From Lachnospiraceae bacterium UBA4380 (GTDB lineage: Bacteria > Bacillota > Clostridia > Lachnospirales > Lachnospiraceae), in the NCBI GenBank assembly GCA_002390025.1, contig DGRU01000116.1, positions 1-15,135 of the forward strand: DNA of 15,135 nt, given 5' to 3'. Numbering within the stretch: the stretch's first letter is position 1; the number at the start of each line of letters is the position of its first letter. A program made the position numbers and the translations under genes. Shown in pieces: positions 10,974 through 15,135 of the stretch. The notes under the pieces were generated by a model. That model saw nothing but the letters and a program-made list of their open reading frames with translations. It did not search any database and was not told the DNA's origin.

Positions 10974-13767
10974 ACTGAAGCGATGGTTCCTTTCTGCGGG
11001 CACCGAGCCCGTCGTAGGTGTTGAATTCCACGCTGTCCGCGACAACGGAGTGTTCATTGTCATAAATGACGAAATTGAGTCCGATGCGCTGAACTGCGTA
11101 TTCCACGTTGTTGATCTTTACCGAGCAGGTCAGATATCTGCCTGCCCCGCCGCCGGCTCCGGAGAGACCGCCCTGGCTGATCACAGAATACTGGGCGCCG
11201 TCAGGCAGCGTGCCGGAACAGCTCAGCTCCTCCTCGCTGATCTCCTCCTGTTTCTTTTCTCCGGGGATCAGGATACCGTAATAGCTCCAGCGGTAATGAC
11301 CCGGCAGCATGGTCTCAAGTCCCAGATCAGAGAGCTTGTCCTGCAGGTCTGAAGTGATCTCCCTGGTTGCGTCGTCGCGGACGGTCACAAAGATGCTGTA
11401 CTGCCCGTTCTGCTTCAGAAGATCCAGATACTCATAGATATCCCATGTCCGCAGCGTCATATCTCCTGTGATGCGCCCGACCTCGTAGCGCCTGCCGGAT
11501 TTTCCGTTGGCATATACATAGATGTTGCAGGATTTCATGTTGAGGCCCTTGCGGGTGTCATCCGCTTCCTCAGACTGCGCGCCCCGGGGGACGGCATCCT
11601 CGCTCTCCTCGGCATACTCTGCGCCGTCTTCCCGGATCTCCCTGTGCTCTTCTTCCGGAGCAGGAGCACTGTCCTGATCTTCTGCAGAATCCGTACTGTC
11701 TGCTTCCTGCCCGGTTTCCATATCGGCTTCCATATTTCCGGGGTCTTCCAAATCCCCTGCCTCTGCCGGATTTTCCGCATCATCCGGACCGGCCGGGGCA
11801 TCCGCTTCTTCCGATCCTTCCGATTCTTTGCCGTCCTCCTCCGTCTCGATGGTCACACCGGGGAGGGCATACCCTGACAGGACGGCCGTGTAGAAGTTCT
11901 TTTTCTCCGCGTCCATCTCCACATGGACCACATCCTCGGGATGGTCGTTGTCCCAGGCCTCCACTTCCACGGATTTGATCTTCTCGTAGATATTCTTGAA
12001 ATCCGAGACAGACAGAGACATGGTCCCGTTTTCAGGATCGATCTCCGTGATCTGCAGGTTCGCGGACGGAGCAAGGCCCTGCGCGCGCAGCAGATCCTCG
12101 TCATAAATGTCTATATCGGCCAGTTCCTGCATAAAGGAGCTCTTCTTGCTCAGCAGGTCGGAAAACTCCTCGATTCCGTAGGTCTCCAGGAGCGTGTCCG
12201 CTGTCCCGTAGAGATTGGTGCCGAGTCCCAGACGGTCTCCCTCGATGGTGACGCCCATGGCGGCAAGCGTGGTGGGCAGGTTGTCCAGGGTCGTGTACTC
12301 ACGTTTCCTGGAGGCGTCCGCAGGCTCACAGGCCGCATTGATGTAGGCCGTGTAAGTGCGGCGGTCGTAGGTTGCGGGGACATCGATACAGAAGTCGCTG
12401 TCCATGGTCAGATGATCGCCGTTGAGGACGATCGTTGTGTTGTCGTAGAAATCCTGTTCCTGGATCCAGCGTATGAATTCGCTCACCTGGCGGCTGGAGC
12501 ATGCGAAGGCATTGGCATACTGGTTGCCCTCGAAGTCGTCCCTGCACAGTTCGCACCGGAAACCGTCCTCAAAATGCGTATCCACAGTGAGCATGGAGAA
12601 ATTGAAGGGCTCCTCCTGGTCGGCAAGTTCCAGTACCTTGTCCTTTGCATAGGAGAAAAGCTTCTCATCCTCGTAGCCCCAGAAGACGTAGTAATCCTTG
12701 GGGATCAGGCCCTGCTCGATGGCCCACTTGTAGTCGTCGATCTCATACTCCCCGTGCTCGGTCCAAAAGAGTCTGCGGCCGCCGAATGTGGCGTCCGAGC
12801 CCAGCATGAAGGCCTGATTGTAGCCCTCGCCCTCCAGAATATCTCCGATCGTTGTCACACCGGAGAAGAAGGAGTCCTGTGTGTTCATTTTATTGAATGA
12901 ACCGCGCGCATCCGTAAATTCCTCGCCCAGATCCATCTTGAGCGGCAGACCGGAGGACTGCGTAAAGATGCCGGCCATGGTATAGGTAGAACCCGGCATG
13001 ACATGACCGCCGTTCAGAAGGCCGGTATTTCCGTTGAAATTATCGCCCTCCATGGACAGCTCTGTCAGTTCTGGAATTACATTCTGCGAAAAAGCTCCTC
13101 CCATCTCCCCGTCTGCATAGGTCATCTCCATGGATTCCAGGTAAATATAGATCAGATTCCGCTTTTTCTCCGGGAAAGTCATCGCCGTCTTCTTGGGGTC
13201 GACATAGTTGTCCTCGATAAAGGTGGAGTCCTGCATCTGGTCCTGGAGGAATTTGATGATATCCAGCTTGATGACGCCCACCGTCAGTGTGATGACCAGG
13301 GCGATGGAGGCTCCTATGATTGTGTGCTTGACAAATCTCCCTCTCACCTTTGAGGCGTGGCGGGTATGCACGATCATGGCAAAAATACTGAGCATGATCA
13401 TAAATGAAGGCAGCAGGCACCTGGAGGCATACTTTGTAAGCATTCCGCCGCCTGTGCCTTCCAGAGGTGCACGCAGGTGATAAAGGATCTCATCCATCTT
13501 CAGTCCGGCCCAGGTCGTAAAGGCCCAGAATGCACTGAAAAAGAGGACCGCGGAGATCGTGGCGATCAGTACGGCAAGACCGGCAAAAAACCTGGTCTGC
13601 GAGAGCGGACGCCTGCGGGCCTTTTTCTTCGGTGCTGCATTCTCCTTCTGCACAGAGGATTCGGCAGCCGGGATCTCATTTGAAGATCTCCGCGCGACTC
13701 TTGCGATTCTCTTTTTCTTCTTTTTCTTTTCGCTTTCACGCGCTTCGATATCATTGTTTTTCGGCAT
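10963..13767 (-). CDS. LTA-synthase/MdoB-family phosphoglycerol transferase with acidic linker and extra C-terminal region
   Basis: The 934-residue membrane enzyme starts with a basic cytoplasmic tail (KKKKKK at 14-19, KKKARRRP at 47-54), then three membrane helices (about 60-80, 118-134, 148-170). An extracellular sulfatase-fold domain follows (about 203-525). Its metal and catalytic motifs resemble OpgB/MdoB: YLESME (209-214), PGSTYTMAGIFTQSSGLPL (258-276) with the presumed nucleophilic Thr, TVDTHFEDGF (394-403), CSSRQVSEFIRWIQEQDFYD (423-442) and LNGDH (448-452). Such enzymes move phosphoglycerol from lipid donors onto glycans or polymers. After a beta-rich segment (565-640) comes a Glu/Asp/Ala/Gly-rich linker (641-742) and an unrecognised domain (743-934). 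I chose the ATG at 13767 because AAAGGA lies just upstream and the longer frame runs antisense through the tRNA gene. Confidence 0.9.
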   Translation of the reverse strand: MPKNNDIEARESEKKKKKKRIARVARRSSNEIPAAESSVQKENAAPKKKARRRPLSQTRFFAGLAVLIATISAVLFFSAFWAFTTWAGLKMDEILYHLRAPLEGTGGGMLTKYASRCLLPSFMIMLSIFAMIVHTRHASKVRGRFVKHTIIGASIALVITLTVGVIKLDIIKFLQDQMQDSTFIEDNYVDPKKTAMTFPEKKRNLIYIYLESMEMTYADGEMGGAFSQNVIPELTELSMEGDNFNGNTGLLNGGHVMPGSTYTMAGIFTQSSGLPLKMDLGEEFTDARGSFNKMNTQDSFFSGVTTIGDILEGEGYNQAFMLGSDATFGGRRLFWTEHGEYEIDDYKWAIEQGLIPKDYYVFWGYEDEKLFSYAKDKVLELADQEEPFNFSMLTVDTHFEDGFRCELCRDDFEGNQYANAFACSSRQVSEFIRWIQEQDFYDNTTIVLNGDHLTMDSDFCIDVPATYDRRTYTAYINAACEPADASRKREYTTLDNLPTTLAAMGVTIEGDRLGLGTNLYGTADTLLETYGIEEFSDLLSKKSSFMQELADIDIYDEDLLRAQGLAPSANLQITEIDPENGTMSLSVSDFKNIYEKIKSVEVEAWDNDHPEDVVHVEMDAEKKNFYTAVLSGYALPGVTIETEEDGKESEGSEEADAPAGPDDAENPAEAGDLEDPGNMEADMETGQEADSTDSAEDQDSAPAPEEEHREIREDGAEYAEESEDAVPRGAQSEEADDTRKGLNMKSCNIYVYANGKSGRRYEVGRITGDMTLRTWDIYEYLDLLKQNGQYSIFVTVRDDATREITSDLQDKLSDLGLETMLPGHYRWSYYGILIPGEKKQEEISEEELSCSGTLPDGAQYSVISQGGLSGAGGGAGRYLTCSVKINNVEYAVQRIGLNFVIYDNEHSVVADSVEFNTYDGLGARRKEPSLQSAQ

Positions 13768-13783
13768 ATTTTTTCCTTTTTGC

Positions 13784-13811
13784 TTGCAAAGTCTTTCTTT
13801 TCTGCTATAAT
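13784..13811 (+). promoter_or_regulatory. Promoter of tRNA-Gly
   Basis: The plus strand has TTGCAA (13784-13789), a 16-base spacer ending in an extended -10 TG (13803-13804), and TATAAT (13806-13811). Transcription would start near 13818, about 20 bases before the tRNA. The region also serves the divergent transferase gene. Confidence 0.8.
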
Positions 13812-13816
13812 AATCT

Positions 13817-13831
13817 TTGTGCTCTGCACAA
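13817..13831. repeat. Perfect palindrome TTGTGC-TCT-GCACAA in the divergent promoter region
   Basis: Six-base arms (13817-13822 and 13826-13831) are exactly complementary around a three-base centre. The element lies at the predicted tRNA start site. On the minus strand its TTGTGC, with TATAGC 16 bases on, could act as a poor promoter for the transferase gene. It is either a dyad operator or a small hairpin in the tRNA precursor leader. Confidence 0.5.
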
Positions 13832-13838
13832 TCCCCAT

Positions 13839-13909
13839 GCAGGTGTAGTTCATCGGTAGAATACCAGCTTCCCAAGCTGGGGAGACGGGTTCGATTCCCG
13901 CCACCTGCT
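13839..13909 (+). tRNA. tRNA-Gly, anticodon CCC
   Basis: This 71-base cloverleaf has a seven-pair acceptor stem (GCAGGTG 13839-13845 with CACCTGC 13902-13908) and discriminator T at 13909. The anticodon stem is CCAGC/GCTGG (13864-13868, 13876-13880) with loop TTCCCAA, so the anticodon is CCC (13871-13873) and the codon GGG. The T-loop is TTCGATT on a CGGG/CCCG stem, with an apparent A-C mismatch at the outer T-stem pair. CCA is not encoded and must be added after transcription. The gene is the only plus-strand gene in the window and has its own promoter and terminator. Confidence 0.96.
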
Positions 13910-13915
13910 CTTTTG

Positions 13916-13955
13916 AACGGCGTTTTCGCGGATACGCGGAAAACGCCGTTTTTTT
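13916..13955 (+). terminator. Intrinsic terminator of tRNA-Gly
   Basis: AACGGCGTTTTC (13916-13927) pairs with GAAAACGCCGTT (13939-13950). Inside it GCG pairs with CGC around the tetraloop GATA, with one bulged G. A T-run continues to 13955. It lies six bases after the tRNA and is a strong plus-strand terminator. Confidence 0.93.
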
Positions 13956-13982
13956 GTATGCCCCCTTTTGGTTGACAGGTTA

Positions 13983-14017
13983 ATCCTGTGTCTGTCTTTT
14001 TAATCCGATCCTGTGTC
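13983..14017. repeat. Short direct repeat ATCCTGTGTC beyond smpB
   Basis: ATCCTGTGTC occurs at 13983-13992 and 14008-14017, a period of 25 bases, just after the smpB stop codon. With GACAGG at 13975-13980 the first copy could also form a short hairpin. There is no convincing terminator for smpB in the minus direction here. Confidence 0.4.
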
Positions 14018-14488
14018 CTAGAGCTTGAGCTGTTCGCGGTACTCCCTCTCCGTCTCGCGGCGGATCGCTTTCTTTCTCAGGTCATCCCGCTTGTCGTAGA
14101 GCTTTTTGCCCCTGGCAAGACCGATCTCGACCTTAACCAGCCCCCTCTTGAAATAGACCTGGAGGGGCATGATGGTATATCCCTTTGTCTGGACCTGTCC
14201 CTGCAGGCGCAGGATCTCACTCTTGTGCAGCAGAAGACGGCGCCTTCTGAGCGGCTCGCGGTTGAAAATATTACCCTTTTCGTAGGGGCTGATATTCATC
14301 CCCTCGATATAGGCCTCGCCGCCGGACACGGCGACATAAGCCTCTTTGATGCTGCATTTCCCCATCCTGATCGACTTCACTTCCGTCCCGAACAGTTCGA
14401 TGCCGCACTCATATTTCTCTTCGATAAAATAATCGTGATAGGCCTTCTTGTTGTTGGCCACCAGTTTATAGGATTTTTGATCTGCCAT
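14018..14488 (-). CDS. smpB: SsrA-binding protein SmpB
   Basis: The 156-residue protein binds tmRNA and delivers it to stalled ribosomes for trans-translation. Family signatures are the N-terminal [54 protein letters not shown], and the basic C-terminal tail [20 protein letters not shown] that inserts into the mRNA channel. I chose the ATG at 14488 (MADQKSYK) because GAGGAGG (14503-14497) lies eight bases upstream. The in-frame extension to 14551 reads through a T-run hairpin and is not SmpB-like. The tmRNA gene itself is not visible in the window. The ribosome binding site directly abuts a terminator-like T-run, so attenuation is possible. Confidence 0.96.
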   Translation of the reverse strand: MADQKSYKLVANNKKAYHDYFIEEKYECGIELFGTEVKSIRMGKCSIKEAYVAVSGGEAYIEGMNISPYEKGNIFNREPLRRRRLLLHKSEILRLQGQVQTKGYTIMPLQVYFKRGLVKVEIGLARGKKLYDKRDDLRKKAIRRETEREYREQLKL

Positions 14489-14504
14489 ATTGACGGCCTC
14501 CTCG

Positions 14505-14538
14505 AAAAAAAAATTCCGCGCGCCCCTTGAGAGCGCAG
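14505..14538 (-). terminator. Terminator-like hairpin abutting the smpB ribosome binding site
   Basis: On the minus strand CTGCGC (14538-14533) pairs with GCGCGG (14521-14516) around an 11-base loop, then AA and nine T residues (14513-14505). One base later the smpB GAGGAGG begins. It could be an attenuator for smpB or the end of an upstream small RNA. One of the six pairs is U-G. Confidence 0.55.
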
Positions 14539-14598
14539 CCCTTCCATGCATGCCCCGCCGCCGGATCCCGCACAGGGAAGAATCATCACTATGAACGC

Positions 14599-14620
14599 AA
14601 AAGGCACCCTACCGGGTGCC
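14599..14620 (-). terminator. Hairpin with short T-run between secG and smpB
   Basis: A perfect seven-pair stem, GGCACCC (14620-14614) with GGGTGCC (14609-14603), closes the tetraloop GGTA and is followed by TTTT (14602-14599). The stem is strong and the T-run short, so termination may be partial. Confidence 0.6.
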
Positions 14621-14797
14621 GCAGTCGACTACGCAGTCCGATACCGGGCTGTGAGACATCATCAAAACTTGCCTGCTCAACCCGCGTCCATATGATACGC
14701 AGGGTGGCAGCTGTCATACCGGCCCCGACCGGGTACCGGCACTGAGCCGCCCGCAGAGAGCGGGCAGCAGCAGACCCCGCGGATGCGGAGCTGCAGA
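14600..14797 (-). other. Structured gene-free stretch, candidate small RNA or leader
   Basis: No protein gene fits between secG and smpB. The minus strand is rich in hairpins. GCCCGC/GCGGGC encloses TCTCT near 14765-14749. GCTCA pairs with TGAGC at long range. Within that, ACCC(T)GCGT pairs with ACGCGGGT over eight pairs with one bulged T and a nine-base loop (about 14712-14687). A short GACT/AGTC stem lies near 14638-14627, just before the terminator hairpin. I compared it mentally with tmRNA, SRP RNA, 6S RNA, T-box and common riboswitches and could not match any. The strand is inferred from the terminator orientation. Confidence 0.35.
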
Positions 14798-15040
14798 TCA
14801 GAAAATGTGCATGTTCAGCAGAATGGCCAGCACAAAAAAGGCGACGACCAGTCCTGTTGTAAACTTGACCAGGAATCCCTCCATGGTCCTGCCCTTATTC
14901 CTGCCCCAGTAAGTATCGTTGTTGGAGCCGGCCAGTGCGCCGAGTCCCTGATTCTTACCCTCCTGCATCAGAATGACGATAGTCATGATCACACAGATGA
15001 TAATCATAATAATGGTCAGGATCAGCCGGATAATGCTCAT
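14798..15040 (-). CDS. secG: Preprotein translocase subunit SecG
   Basis: The 80-residue protein has the two-helix SecG topology: helix 1 at about 3-25 (SIIRLILTIIMIIICVIMTI), the conserved cytoplasmic loop LMQEGKNQGLGALAGSN (24-40), and helix 2 at about 60-78. SecG joins SecYE and assists SecA-driven protein export. GAAAGGA lies ten bases upstream of the ATG. In many Firmicutes secG is followed by rnr and smpB; here smpB follows without rnr after a 309-base structured gap. Upstream, 15135-15041 contains a TATACT sequence (minus) but no well-spaced -35, so the promoter is uncertain. Confidence 0.95.
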   Translation of the reverse strand: MSIIRLILTIIMIIICVIMTIVILMQEGKNQGLGALAGSNNDTYWGRNKGRTMEGFLVKFTTGLVVAFFVLAILLNMHIF

Positions 15041-15135
15041 AATGATCTATTCCTTTCTCTTCCTCTCCCGCAGTAAAGATCTGCCGTCAGGAGAGTATAG
15101 TCCGAATCAATGTCAAACATTAGAATATTATCACA

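Noticed and set aside
13768..13875. Longer start for the phosphoglycerol transferase
   Set aside because: It would be translated from the complement of the tRNA-Gly gene; the ATG at 13767 has its own AAAGGA site.
14018..14551. Longer SmpB start at 14551
   Set aside because: The added 21 residues translate a hairpin and a T-run; the ATG at 14488 has an ideal GAGGAGG and matches the family N-terminus.
14690..14730. CAGGGTGGCAG on plus, resembling the T-box AGGGTGGNACCGCG
   Set aside because: The match stops after AGGGTGGCA, no antiterminator/terminator pair follows on plus, and no plus-strand gene is downstream.
14600..14800. tmRNA (ssrA) next to smpB
   Set aside because: No tRNA-Ala-like ends, no tag reading frame ending in ALAA, and the stretch is too short for a standard tmRNA.
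1..15135. CRISPR array, insertion sequence, prophage or attachment site
   Set aside because: No regularly spaced repeats, transposase or integrase genes or terminal repeats were seen; the window reads as ordinary chromosome.

Overview
This window looks like chromosomal DNA from a moderately GC-rich clostridial Firmicute, most likely Lachnospiraceae-like. The evidence is strong GGAGG-type ribosome binding sites, canonical TTGACA/TATAAT promoters, secG and smpB close together, a BTAD regulator with a degenerate GGDEF-like tail, and an MdoB/LTA-synthase-type membrane enzyme. The family placement is inference. Every protein gene lies on the minus strand; only a tRNA-Gly lies on plus. The description below runs in the minus-strand direction of transcription, from high to low coordinates.

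15135-13956: secG, then a gene-free 309-base stretch of GC-rich, hairpin-dense DNA ending in terminator-like structures, then smpB. The rnr gene usually found between secG and smpB is absent. 13955-10963: tRNA-Gly(CCC) on plus with its own promoter and terminator, divergent from a 934-residue phosphoglycerol-transferase-like membrane protein that carries an acidic linker and an unrecognised C-terminal region. A perfect 15-base palindrome lies in the shared promoter region. 10962-8045: a BTAD/GGDEF-like transcription factor with three TTTTGAC heptamers upstream, followed by an orphan lipoprotein and a strong terminator; a 17-bp inverted repeat separates the two genes.

8025-2498: an efflux operon, marR - lipoprotein membrane-fusion adaptor - RND permease. 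It starts at a TTGACA-16-TATAAT promoter and ends at an intrinsic terminator. Then holA (DNA polymerase III delta), apparently monocistronic.

1247-1: the most interesting part. A promoter at 1247-1220 drives a leader of about 300 nt that contains a clear glmS ribozyme (about 1105-955). The gene behind it is not glmS but nagB (glucosamine-6-phosphate deaminase). 83 bases later the first ten codons of glmM (phosphoglucosamine mutase) appear at the window edge. The GlcN6P-sensing self-cleaving RNA therefore stands ahead of the enzyme normally regarded as consuming GlcN6P, in an operon-like order with a biosynthetic gene. The simplest reading is that NagB here runs in the amination direction (Fru6P + NH3 to GlcN6P) and stands in for GlmS under feedback control. 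Alternatives are that glmS lies further downstream in the same operon, or that cleavage acts in an unusual direction.
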